Numbered from the stretch's first letter, positions 42,453 to 51,637 are shown. The stretch is 64,000 bases of DNA from Gemmatimonadota bacterium (GCA_016871895.1 VHBO01000001.1:124001-188000), one strand, 5' to 3'. Numbers and translations: made by a program. Notes: generated by a model not told the origin, from the sequence alone.

Positions 42453-44561
42453 TCACGCCACGACGGCGATCTCCACCTGGTTGTCGTAGAACACGGGACC
42501 CTCACCCATATCCGTGAGACGCTGGCTGGTCGTCGCGTTGACGGTCCGGCCGTCGGGCGAGGCCTTCGCCCACCAGATCCCCGGGGCCCACGCCACCCCT
42601 TCGCGGATCCCCTCGCGCAGGCGGGCCGTCGCCTCGAAGCTCCCCCGATCGTTCGCCACCAGCACGCGGGCGCCGTCGCGGATGCCACGCCGCTCCGCGT
42701 CGGTCGGGTGCAGCGACACCTCCGGCTCGCGCGCCGCCCGCTGGAGCGAGGTGACGTTCACGAAGGTGGAGTTCATGAACTGGTGCGCCGGCGACGAGAT
42801 CAACGTGATCGGATACCGCGCTACCAGCGCGGGGTCGCGCTCCGGCGATTCATAGGGCGGCGTGTACGAAGGAAGCGGATCGAGCCCCAGCGTCGCCATT
42901 CGCTCCGAGACGAACTCGCACTTGCCACTCGGCGTGTGGAAGCCCCCTTCGGCGAAGGGGAGATACGGCGTCGGCAGGTTGAGTCGTACCCAGCCCCGCT
43001 CGCGCAGCGCCTCGAGGGTGACCGTCGCCATTCGCGGATCGCTCGTGTCGAGCGCCTGCTGGAGCATCGTCTCGTCGTCGTCACGGAGCGCGGGCTCGTC
43101 GAGCCCCATCGCCGCCGCGAGCCGACGGAAGATCTCCGTGTTCGGCCGCGCCTCGCCGATCGGCGCGATCGCGGGCGTGTTCAGCGTCACGTAGTGGTGG
43201 CCGTACGACCAATGCAGATCGAGGTGCTCGAGTTGCGTGGTCGCGGGGAGGATCCAGTCGGCGTGGTCGGCGGTGTCGGTGCGGAAGTGCTCGAGGACCA
43301 CCGTAAAGAGATCCTCGCGACGCATCCCCTCGACGACGCGCAGATGGTCGGGCGCGATGGCCGCGGGATTCGAGTTGTACACGATGAGTGCGCGCACCGG
43401 CGGCCCGCCGACACCGGCATCGGGCTGCGTGAGCGCGTCGCCGAGGCGCGACATATTGATCGTGCGCGTGCCGGCGGGGATCAGATCGGGACGCTGCACC
43501 GCGGCCTTGTTGAGCGCGAAGTTCCCGCTCGAGGAGAGCTGCACGCCGCCTCCCGCGCGCCGCCAATGCCCCGTGATCGCCGGGAGGCAGGCGATCGTGC
43601 GAACCGCCATCGCACCGCCGGCGTGTCGCTGCAGCCCGTAGTTGATCCGGATGAAGGCGGCGTGTGCGCGCCCGTACTGCTGTGCCAGGGCGACGATCCG
43701 TTCCGCAGGGATCCCCGTGATCGCGGCGACCCGCGCCGGCGGATACTCCGCCACGCGCGCACGCAGCGCGTCGGCGCCGAGAGTGTGGCGCGCGAGATAG
43801 TCGTCGTCCTGCAGCCCCTCGGCGACGAGCACGTGCATCAGCCCGAGCGCGAGCGCCGCATCGGTGCCCGGGCGGATACCGATCCACTCGTCGCACTGCT
43901 CGGCGGTGCGCGTGCGGATCGGGTCGATGCAGAGTACCGGCGCGCCCTTCGCCCGCGCCTCGAGCACCTTGGGCCAGAGATGCGGGTTCGAGGTGAGCGT
44001 GTTGGTGCCCCAGAGGATGATCAGATCGCTTTCCGGTACGCCTTCGATGTCGGTGCCGATGCTCGCACCGACTGTCATCCGCATTCCCATCATCCCGGCG
44101 GTCGCGCAGATGGTTCGGTCGAGGAGCGACGCGCCGATCGCGTGGAAGAAGCGGCGGTCCATCGACTCGCCCTGCAGGATCCCCATCGTCCCCGCGTACG
44201 AGTAGGGGAGGATCGCCTCTGGGCCGTCGGGCGAGTGGCGGATGGCGTTCAGGCGCGCTGCGATGTCGGTGAGTGCTTCATCCCACGAGGCCTCGACGAA
44301 CTCGCCTCGACCCTTCGGGCCGACGCGTCGCAGCGGACGGAGCACGCGCTCCGGATGATGCGTGCGCTCGGGATAGCGATTCACCTTCGTGCAGAGGAAC
44401 CCCTGCGTGACCGGATGTGCGGGGTCTCCCTGCACCCGTGTCACGCGATCCCCTTCGACGGTCACGAGCATCGCGCACGCGTCGGGGCAATCGTGTGGGC
44501 AGGCGCCGCGCACGACGCGGCGCGTCCCTTCGACCTCGATCGCCGTATCCGCGGGGCTCAT
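42453..44561 (-). CDS. Molybdopterin oxidoreductase (DMSO reductase family), cytosolic
   Basis: CPHDCPDACAMLVTVEGDRVTRVQGDPAHPVTQGFLC 4Fe4S site; LIILWGTNTLTSNPHLWP; molydopterin dinucleotide-binding C-terminus. Confidence 0.93.
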   Translation of the reverse strand: MSPADTAIEVEGTRRVVRGACPHDCPDACAMLVTVEGDRVTRVQGDPAHPVTQGFLCTKVNRYPERTHHPERVLRPLRRVGPKGRGEFVEASWDEALTDIAARLNAIRHSPDGPEAILPYSYAGTMGILQGESMDRRFFHAIGASLLDRTICATAGMMGMRMTVGASIGTDIEGVPESDLIILWGTNTLTSNPHLWPKVLEARAKGAPVLCIDPIRTRTAEQCDEWIGIRPGTDAALALGLMHVLVAEGLQDDDYLARHTLGADALRARVAEYPPARVAAITGIPAERIVALAQQYGRAHAAFIRINYGLQRHAGGAMAVRTIACLPAITGHWRRAGGGVQLSSSGNFALNKAAVQRPDLIPAGTRTINMSRLGDALTQPDAGVGGPPVRALIVYNSNPAAIAPDHLRVVEGMRREDLFTVVLEHFRTDTADHADWILPATTQLEHLDLHWSYGHHYVTLNTPAIAPIGEARPNTEIFRRLAAAMGLDEPALRDDDETMLQQALDTSDPRMATVTLEALRERGWVRLNLPTPYLPFAEGGFHTPSGKCEFVSERMATLGLDPLPSYTPPYESPERDPALVARYPITLISSPAHQFMNSTFVNVTSLQRAAREPEVSLHPTDAERRGIRDGARVLVANDRGSFEATARLREGIREGVAWAPGIWWAKASPDGRTVNATTSQRLTDMGEGPVFYDNQVEIAVVA

Positions 44562-44652
44562 CCCTGAATCATCACCCGGGAGGGGGTGCGCGCCAACCCG
44601 CCGGAGGGAATCACGACTCTCCCTGTCGTATAAGTCCTTGTCTGGCAAATAC

Positions 44653-44669
44653 TTGGACAGTGTGTCCAA
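44653..44669. promoter_or_regulatory. Perfect inverted repeat TTGGACA-GTG-TGTCCAA in divergent intergenic region
   Basis: Read directly; near a TTATAC box (minus strand, 44628-44633). Confidence 0.55.
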
Positions 44670-44768
44670 CTGTGCCGACCGGATGTGACCCTGGGGCGGG
44701 GGCGGTCGTCTGGACCGTGGATGCCCTTCAAACCCTTGTCGGGGAACGAGTTGGGTGTCCCGGCGGTA

Positions 44769-44797
44769 TTGACGGCTCAACCCGGGACAAATAGGAT
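44769..44797 (+). promoter_or_regulatory. Sigma-70-type promoter TTGACG-N17-TAGGAT
   Basis: Read directly; about 70 nt upstream of the lipoprotein ATG. Confidence 0.75.
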
Positions 44798-44867
44798 TGA
44801 GGCCGTGCGCAAGACGCGAATACCTCGCGAGACGCCGCACCACACCACACCCCCGAGAGACCGCCCC

Positions 44868-45041
44868 ATGAAGAAGATCGCCCTCGTTGCCTCGCTGTTC
44901 GTCCTCGCCGCCTGCGGCGCCAAGACCGAGGAGGCCGCTCCGGCCGCCGACACCACGTCCGTCGCTCCGGCTGCCGCGACCGATTCGGCCGCTCCGGCTG
45001 ACTCGACCGCTGCCGCTCCGGCCGCCGACAGCGCCAAGTAA
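44868..45041 (+). CDS. Small low-complexity lipoprotein
   Basis: 57 aa MKKIALVASLFVLAACGAKTEEAAPAADTTSVAPAAATDSAAPADSTAAAPAADSAK; lipobox LAAC. Confidence 0.8.
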   Translation: MKKIALVASLFVLAACGAKTEEAAPAADTTSVAPAAATDSAAPADSTAAAPAADSAK

Positions 45042-45061
45042 GTCGCTGTTTCGTCGAACGA

Positions 45062-45100
45062 GAGGCGCGCGACCTCCGGGTCGCGCGCCTCTTTCGTTTT
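45062..45100 (+). terminator. Rho-independent terminator
   Basis: Perfect 13-bp stem GAGGCGCGCGACC/GGTCGCGCGCCTC, TCCG loop, then TTTCGTTTT. Confidence 0.93.
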
Positions 45101-45128
45101 CCCTGGTCTCCGTTGATTCCGGCGCGCC

Positions 45129-46073
45129 TTAGTGCAGCGCCTCGACGATCGCAGGGGTCTCGCCTGACTCACTGACGACCCGGACCGTGTCACCTGGCGG
45201 CACCTCCCGCCGCACCATCGCGATCGCGAGCGATCCCTCCGCCGTGCTGACGCTCGAGCGCACGTCCCCGACCTCTGTCCCTGCCGCATCGCGGACCACC
45301 GCGCCCACCGCGAGCGGCGAGGTCGCGCGCAGGCGCCGCAGCAGGCGATTCACATGGCCGCGGAAGTGGATGCGGGCCACGACCTCCTGCCCGGTGTAGC
45401 ACCCCTTCGCGAAGGCGAGCGCGCCGAGCGAGTCGAGCGCCGCTTCCTGTGCGATCGTCTCCTCGGTCATATCGATGCCCCATGTGGGCACGCCGGCCAG
45501 GATCCGCTCCGTCTCGAGCGCACCGGCCGCGGCGGTCGCCCACCCGGCAGCGGAGAGCGCCCCGATGAGCGACTCGATGGTCGTCGTCGGGCCGATGACC
45601 TCGAACCCCGGCGCCGCGCAGGCGGGGCTCCGCACGACGACGACCGGCGTGCCATCGACGGTGCCGTGCCGACCCGCCATCGGCGCGAGCGCCTCCAGTT
45701 CGTCCACGGCACAGGCGACCTGCGGTGCGAGGGCGGCCGCCGCCCCCGCGCCGTGGACACCGACCGCGAGCGAGGTCGAGGAGAGATCGGTCACGGTGGC
45801 GAGTCGCGGGTTCACATACTTCCGGAGCATCGCGAGGAGGCCGGGGAGCGCCGCGCCATCGGTGTCGAGAAGGAAACGGTCCTCGTCCCGCAGTACACGA
45901 AGGAGCGCGATGACGCGCCCCTTCGCGGTGAGCGCGGCGGCCCATTGGCCCGCCCCCTCGGCGAGCGTGCTCACGTCATTCGTCAGCAGGCCGTTGAGGA
46001 CGGCCGTCGCTTGCGGGCCCCGCACCTCGAGGCGCCCACGCGCCGGGCGCGGCGCGAGGAAGGACGCCGTCAC
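45129..46073 (-). CDS. YgfZ/GcvT-like folate-binding protein
   Basis: FLTND-like LNGLLTNDVSTL, FAKGCYTGQEVVARIHFRGHVNR. Confidence 0.9.
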   Translation of the reverse strand: MTASFLAPRPARGRLEVRGPQATAVLNGLLTNDVSTLAEGAGQWAAALTAKGRVIALLRVLRDEDRFLLDTDGAALPGLLAMLRKYVNPRLATVTDLSSTSLAVGVHGAGAAAALAPQVACAVDELEALAPMAGRHGTVDGTPVVVVRSPACAAPGFEVIGPTTTIESLIGALSAAGWATAAAGALETERILAGVPTWGIDMTEETIAQEAALDSLGALAFAKGCYTGQEVVARIHFRGHVNRLLRRLRATSPLAVGAVVRDAAGTEVGDVRSSVSTAEGSLAIAMVRREVPPGDTVRVVSESGETPAIVEALH

Positions 46074-46753
46074 GGGCTCGCGGCGTCCGTCGCGAACGAG
46101 CGGAGCCGTTCCGGGGTGAGGTCGGCGATCGATTCGAGCCAGGCATCGGCTTCGAGCGCCTCGTGCGCCGGAATCGGGCCCACCCCGACGCACCGGAGGC
46201 CGGCGGTCCGCGCGCCGCGGATCCCGACGACGTGATCCTCCACGGCGATTCCCCGCAGCCGCTGGCCCGGGAAGAGCTGCCCGACGCGGTCCAGCGCCAC
46301 CTCCCAGGGGGCGTGAGCGGGCTTCCCCTGCGCCGCGTCCTCGAGGGCGATGACGGGCCGGAAGAGCGCCTCGAGGCCGGCGAGCGCGAGGAGGAACTCG
46401 ACCTCGCGCCGTGAGGCGCGCGTCACGATCGAGAGTCGGCAATGCGAGGTGAGGCGTTCCAGCGTCGCCTTCGCGGCGGGATGCACGAGGATGCCTTTCC
46501 CGATGCGGGCCGCGAAGGCGCGCTCGGCGCGCAGGCGACCGAGCTCCACCGCCGTCTCGTCCTCGACGGCGCCCAACACGCGGCGGGCACGGCGGACTGA
46601 TGCCTCCACCGGATGACCGCGCGCGGCGGCCGCGGCCTCGCCCGTGAGCGTCAGCCCTTCTCCCTCGAGCGCGCTGGCGAGCGCGGTCAGTCGCACCGCT
46701 TCGGTGTCGACGACCACCCCCTCGAGCTCCACGCAGACGACCGGGACGTCCAT
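46070..46753 (-). CDS. HAD-superfamily protein with degenerate motif I
   Basis: VCVELEGVVVDTEAVRL at motif I; IVTRAS, GKPAHAPWEVALD, IAVEDHVVGIRGARTAGL at motifs II-IV. Confidence 0.85.
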   Translation of the reverse strand: MDVPVVCVELEGVVVDTEAVRLTALASALEGEGLTLTGEAAAAARGHPVEASVRRARRVLGAVEDETAVELGRLRAERAFAARIGKGILVHPAAKATLERLTSHCRLSIVTRASRREVEFLLALAGLEALFRPVIALEDAAQGKPAHAPWEVALDRVGQLFPGQRLRGIAVEDHVVGIRGARTAGLRCVGVGPIPAHEALEADAWLESIADLTPERLRSFATDAASP

Positions 46754-46762
46754 CCGCGAATC

Positions 46763-48055
46763 CTAATCGCGCCGGGTTCCCCGGGCGTAGTCGGCATCGA
46801 GCAGTTCCACCGGGTGGCGGGCCACCACCGGCGAGCCGGTCAGCGTGAGCCCGCCGCCGATCTGCATCAGGCAGCCGGGGTTTCCCGTGGCGACCACCTC
46901 TGCGCCGCTCTCGGCGATGCGTCGCAGTTTCGGCGCGAGCACCCGCTCCGCCACCTCGGGTTGCGTGAGGTTGAAGATCCCCGCGGAACCGCAGCACTGG
47001 TCCGCCTCCGCGAGCGGGACCGACCGGATCCCGCCCGCCGCCCGCAGCACGGCGAGTGGCGGATCGACGATGCGCTGTCCGTGCTGGAGGTGACAGGGCG
47101 CGTCGTAGGCGACGCGGCGTGGGGCGCCGATCGGCGCCGTGGGGGTCGGGCCGGCGGCGGCGAGGAGTGCCGAGACGTCGCGCACGGTCGCGGCGAAGGT
47201 CGCTGCGCGCGCGGCCCACGCGGGATCGTCGGCGAGGAGGTGCGCGTACTCCGTGAGCATCGCGCCGCAACCGGCGGAGTTGACCACCACCGACGCGGCC
47301 CCGCACGACTCGAAGGCGGTGATGTTCGTTCGGGCGAGTGCGCGCGCCGTCTCGAGGTCGCCGGCGTGCGCGTGCAGGGCGCCACAGCAGACCTGGCCCG
47401 GCGTCGACCGCATCCGATACCCGTTCACGGTGAGCGTCCGCTCCGTCGCGCGGTTCACCGGGTGGAAGAGCCCTTCCATCACGCAGCCGGTGAGCAGCGT
47501 CGCCTCGCCACGCTGGCCATCGCCCGTGGCGGCCCAATTCGCTGCGTCGGGCCGCGCGGTGGACGCGAGCATCGCGAAGGGCATCCCGAGCCGCGCGGGG
47601 AGCGCACGGGCGAGCCATCCGGCGACACCGCTCGCGCGGACGAGGCGTGCCGCCGCGAGGGCGGGGCGTAGCGCCCACTCGCGAGCGAAGACGCCCAGGA
47701 TCAACCGCGCTACGAGCGGGAGCGGCCGGTGTGTCGTGAGCGTCGCGCGCGTCGCCTCGAGCAGCCGACCGTAGGGCACGCCGCTCGGGCACGCGGTCTC
47801 GCACCCGCGGCAACCGAGGCACTGATCGAAGTGGCGTCCCACGTCGGGATCGTCGGGACGGACCGTGCCGTCGAGCAGCGTCTGCATCAACAGGAGCCGT
47901 CCGCGCGGCGAATCGTTCTCGTCGTCGAGCGCGAGATAGGTCGGGCAGGCGGGGAGGCAGAAGCCGCAGTGCACGCAGGCGTCGAGCCCCGCGCGCTCCT
48001 GCGCGAGCGGCGTCCCGGGGAGCGCGCAGGGGCGCGACACGGCGTCCGTGGTCAT
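46763..48055 (-). CDS. glcF: Glycolate oxidase iron-sulfur subunit
   Basis: CVHCGFCLPACPTY, CLGCRGCETACPSGVPYG, CCG motifs. Confidence 0.93.
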   Translation of the reverse strand: MTTDAVSRPCALPGTPLAQERAGLDACVHCGFCLPACPTYLALDDENDSPRGRLLLMQTLLDGTVRPDDPDVGRHFDQCLGCRGCETACPSGVPYGRLLEATRATLTTHRPLPLVARLILGVFAREWALRPALAAARLVRASGVAGWLARALPARLGMPFAMLASTARPDAANWAATGDGQRGEATLLTGCVMEGLFHPVNRATERTLTVNGYRMRSTPGQVCCGALHAHAGDLETARALARTNITAFESCGAASVVVNSAGCGAMLTEYAHLLADDPAWAARAATFAATVRDVSALLAAAGPTPTAPIGAPRRVAYDAPCHLQHGQRIVDPPLAVLRAAGGIRSVPLAEADQCCGSAGIFNLTQPEVAERVLAPKLRRIAESGAEVVATGNPGCLMQIGGGLTLTGSPVVARHPVELLDADYARGTRRD

Positions 48056-48963
48056 TCGGGATCCCCGAGCAGGCCGGGATTCAGGATCCCGGATGGGTCG
48101 AACTGTGCGCGCACCCGGCGGGCGAGCGGTGTCCACGGCCACGCGAGGGCAGGGGACGACGGCGCGTCGACGAGACGCACGCGATCCCAGATCTCGGTGG
48201 CGACCGGCGCCATCGTCCCGCACCCGCGGAGCGTCTCACGCGCACTCTCCACCGCGGCGCGATTCCCGCCGAGGCGCACGAGCCAGCCCTCGCCGTCGAG
48301 TCCCTTTGATGCGCCATCGGTGCGGTGCACCGCCAGCGGGAGATGTGGGCCCCGCGCGAACGCGTGCAGGCGCGCCGCGTCACCGTCGTTGATCCACCAC
48401 GATTCATCGACGGATGGTCGTGCCCGGAGGCGGAGATGCAGTGTCGTGAGGATCGCCAGTGTGCCCCAGCTCCCTGTGAAGAGACGCGTGAGGTCGAAGC
48501 CCGCGACGTTCTTCACGACCCGTCCACCCGGGGAGATCCGCTGCGCGCGCCCGTCGACCGCCTCGAGCCCGAGGACGAGTTGGCGCGGACGCCCGAGTCG
48601 CTCGGCGAATGGACCCGCTGTCGCGGTCGCGATCGTCGCGCCCACCGTGCCGGCATCGTCGCCCCAGGGGAGGAGGGGACACCACTGCCCGTTCGCCCCC
48701 GTGGCCTCGTCGAGTTCCGCGAGGGTCGTACCGGCGCCGCAGCTCAGCGTGAGGTCCCCCGGGGTGTAGTGCGAGATCCCGCGGAGCGCGGAGCATCGCA
48801 CCGTGATCGTCGCGCGCACCGGATGCCCCGCCGCGGGCCACTGCTCAGCCCCCGCGATGCGGAGCGGGCGTGTGGTCGCGACGGCGTCGCGCACGACGTC
48901 GACCATCGCGTCGACGCTCGTTGGCGTGACGGTGACCGAGGAGGTGGTCGGTGCGCCGGTCAC
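48052..48963 (-). CDS. glcE: Glycolate oxidase FAD-binding subunit
   Basis: Short FAD_binding_4-like protein between glcD and glcF; GDDAGTVGATIATATAGPFAERLGRPRQLVLGLE. Confidence 0.85.
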   Translation of the reverse strand: MTGAPTTSSVTVTPTSVDAMVDVVRDAVATTRPLRIAGAEQWPAAGHPVRATITVRCSALRGISHYTPGDLTLSCGAGTTLAELDEATGANGQWCPLLPWGDDAGTVGATIATATAGPFAERLGRPRQLVLGLEAVDGRAQRISPGGRVVKNVAGFDLTRLFTGSWGTLAILTTLHLRLRARPSVDESWWINDGDAARLHAFARGPHLPLAVHRTDGASKGLDGEGWLVRLGGNRAAVESARETLRGCGTMAPVATEIWDRVRLVDAPSSPALAWPWTPLARRVRAQFDPSGILNPGLLGDPE

Positions 48964-48991
48964 GGGCGGCTCCCGGCGAGCTCGGCGCCGC

Positions 48992-50410
48992 TCACGCGAC
49001 CCCCCGTCGGCCTGCGGGCACCGCGTGCCATTCGCGACAGGCGTGGACGGGGACCGCCTTCCCGGGGTTCGCCCGCCGCCCCGGGTCGAAGACCTCGCGC
49101 AGGCGACACATCGCGTCGAGCGTCTCGGGGGTGAAGAGCGCGTCCATGTAGCCGAGCTTGTCGATGCCGACGCCGTGCTCCCCGGTGATCGAGCCGCCCG
49201 CCGCGATACAGGCGGTCATGATCTCGGACATCGCGGCGTGCACGCGCGCGGCTTCCGCCGGGTCGTCGGTGTCACACGGGATATTCGGGTGCAGGTTGCC
49301 GTCGCCGGCGTGGAAGACGTTGCAGACGCGGACGCCGTGGCGCACACCGATCCCTTCGATCGTACGCAGGAGTTCGGCGAGCCGGGTGCGCGGCACGACG
49401 GCGTCCTGCACCACGAGATGCGGGGCGATGCGCCCCATCGCGCCGAAGGCCTTCTTCCGCCCCTGCCAGAGGCGGGCGCGGTCGGCGGGGTCGTGAGCCA
49501 CACGCACCCCACGCGCCCCGGCGTCCCGCAGCAGCGCCGTTAGGTGTGTGACATCCGCCTCCACGCCATCGGCAGCGCCATCCACCTCGACCAGGAGCAC
49601 CGCCGCCGCATCTCGCGGATAGCCGGCGGCATAGACGCTCGACTCCACCGCGCCGATGGTCGCAGCATCCATCAGTTCGAGCGCGGCGGGGACGATTCCT
49701 GCCGCCACGACCTGTGAGGTCGCGTCCGCGGCGGTATCGACCGAGGTGAAGTCCGCGAGGAGGGTGACGATCCGCTCGGGGTCGGGGGTGAGGCGGACGG
49801 TGACGTCGACGACGACGCCGAAGCACCCTTCGCTCCCGACGAACGCCCCGAGGAGGTCGTAGCCGCCCTCGTCGCCGCGGTCGAGCGTGACGACCTCACC
49901 GTCGGGGAGCACGATCGTCGCCGCGACGACGTGGTCGAGCGTGACGCCGTACTTGAGGCAGTGCGGCCCGCCGGCGTTCTCGGCGATGTTGCCGCCGATG
50001 GTGCACGCCGCCTGCGAGGAGGGATCGGGGGCGTAGTGGAGGCCGTGCGGCGCGGCCGCGCGGGTGAGCGTCGCGTTCACGACGCCGGGCTCCACCGTCG
50101 CGGTGCGCGCCACGGGGTCGAGCGCGAGGATGCGGCGCATCCGGTGCAGGCCGACGAGGGTGATGCCGTCGGCGAGGGCGCCGCCGGAGAGTCCGGTGCC
50201 GGCGCCACGCGCCACGAATGGCGCATCGTGGGCGGCGAGCACCCGGATCACGCCGATCAGCTCGTCAGGCGTGGCGGGGAAGACCGCGAGCGATGGGAGG
50301 GCGCGGAGCCCGGGTAGCGCGTCCGAGCGGTAGACGTGCAGGGTCGCGGGACGCGCGAGCACCTGCGCGCCACCGACGACATCGGCGAGGGCCGCGGCGA
50401 GCGAGGACAC
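48992..50410 (-). CDS. glcD: Glycolate oxidase subunit, FAD-linked
   Basis: FVARGAGTGLSGGA, YAPDPSSQAACTIGGNIAENAGGPHCLKYGVT, NVFHAGDGNLHPNI, SGxHG-like GSITGEHGVGIDKLGYM. Confidence 0.95.
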   Translation of the reverse strand: MSSLAAALADVVGGAQVLARPATLHVYRSDALPGLRALPSLAVFPATPDELIGVIRVLAAHDAPFVARGAGTGLSGGALADGITLVGLHRMRRILALDPVARTATVEPGVVNATLTRAAAPHGLHYAPDPSSQAACTIGGNIAENAGGPHCLKYGVTLDHVVAATIVLPDGEVVTLDRGDEGGYDLLGAFVGSEGCFGVVVDVTVRLTPDPERIVTLLADFTSVDTAADATSQVVAAGIVPAALELMDAATIGAVESSVYAAGYPRDAAAVLLVEVDGAADGVEADVTHLTALLRDAGARGVRVAHDPADRARLWQGRKKAFGAMGRIAPHLVVQDAVVPRTRLAELLRTIEGIGVRHGVRVCNVFHAGDGNLHPNIPCDTDDPAEAARVHAAMSEIMTACIAAGGSITGEHGVGIDKLGYMDALFTPETLDAMCRLREVFDPGRRANPGKAVPVHACREWHAVPAGRRGVA

Positions 50411-50509
50411 GCCGGGAACCTAGGCGAACGGGGCCCGGATTCGCATCCGGACCCCGTTCGTCGTCATGGCGCGAAGACCGGGCACGCCACGCTCAGTCGT
50501 GCGTGCGGG

Positions 50510-51403
50510 TCAGGTGACCGCCCAGAACCCCGCGAGCGACCGTCCCTCGGGGCAGGTGCGGAGCTTCTCGAACGCCCGCTCGCGGATCTGCCGGATCCGC
50601 TCGCGCGTCACGCCCATCAGCGCGCCGATGCGCTCAAGGGTCATCGCCTCGGCGCCCTCGTCGAGCCCGTAGTAGAGGTTGAGGATCTTCCGCTCGCGCG
50701 GCGTCAGGTACTGCCGGAAGACCTTGTCGATGCATTCCCGCATCAGGTTCACATCGGTCTTCTCCTCGATCTCCACGCCATCGGCGCCGGCGAAGCGCTC
50801 GCCGAGGGAGCTCGCCTCGCGGTCGGAGCGATCGACCGGGGCGTCGAGCGACACCTCCGTCGACGACATCTGCCGCGCCGCGCGCACCTGGTCCGGCGAC
50901 TCCTCGAGCATCCGACCCAGCTCCGAGTCGGTCGGGTCACGACGGAGCACCTGCGCGAGCACCATCTCGGCGCGCGAGAGGCGGATGAGCTGCGAATTCT
51001 GATTGAGTGGGATGCGGACCGAGCGCGTCTGCTCGGCGAGCGCCTTCAGCACCGCCTGACGCACCCACCACACGGCGTACGAGATGAATTTCACGCCCTG
51101 GTCGGGATCGAACTTCCGCACCGCCTTGAGCAGCCCCTCGTTGCCGATCGCGACGAGCTCCGAGAGGTCGAGGCCGTGCCCCTGGTACTTCTTCACGTAG
51201 CTGATCACGAACCGGAGGTTCGCGGTGACGAGGCGCTCGGCGGCCTCTTCGTCACCCTTCTGCGCGAGCCGCGCCAGGCGCCGCTCCTCGGCGGCATCGG
51301 TGATCAGCGGGAGCTTCTGGATGTCGAGCAGGTACTGGTCGAACGCGGAGGACGGCGCGGAACGGAAATACGTCCGGGACCTCGACTCGCTGGCGGGCTG
51401 CAT
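50510..51403 (-). CDS. RNA polymerase sigma-70 family factor (RpoD-like, group 2, no region 1.1)
   Basis: RLVTANLRFVISYVKKYQGHGLDLSELVAIGNEGLLKAVRKFDPDQGVKFISYAVWWVRQAV; MTLERIGALMGVTRERIRQIRERAFEKLR. Confidence 0.95.
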   Translation of the reverse strand: MQPASESRSRTYFRSAPSSAFDQYLLDIQKLPLITDAAEERRLARLAQKGDEEAAERLVTANLRFVISYVKKYQGHGLDLSELVAIGNEGLLKAVRKFDPDQGVKFISYAVWWVRQAVLKALAEQTRSVRIPLNQNSQLIRLSRAEMVLAQVLRRDPTDSELGRMLEESPDQVRAARQMSSTEVSLDAPVDRSDREASSLGERFAGADGVEIEEKTDVNLMRECIDKVFRQYLTPRERKILNLYYGLDEGAEAMTLERIGALMGVTRERIRQIRERAFEKLRTCPEGRSLAGFWAVT

Positions 51404-51588
51404 ACCGACCCCAATGGACCGCGTGTAGGAGAATTCGGCGCCGGGAGGACGCCACTCGAACCGCTCTGCCGGGACGACGGACCTGACAGGTCGGCCACCC
51501 TGTCAGACAACCCACCCTACAAGCGTCCGGGGAAATCGGTCAACACCCAAAAACCGTGCCAAACCGACAGCGTCGCGCCTCTAACGCG

Positions 51589-51637
51589 CCATCTCGTTGC
51601 TGTGCAACGAGATGGAATGCCTCACATTTCTGTGAGG
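51589..51637. promoter_or_regulatory. Two adjacent perfect inverted repeats at aroB 3' end
   Basis: CCATCTCGTTGC-TGT-GCAACGAGATGG (51589-51615) and CCTCACA-TTTC-TGTGAGG (51620-51637). Confidence 0.7.

Noticed and set aside
45129-47822. 897-aa ORF as annotated in the track
   Set aside because: Only the C-terminal 314 residues (start GTG 46073) are protein-like; the upstream part is out-of-frame translation of HAD and glcF genes
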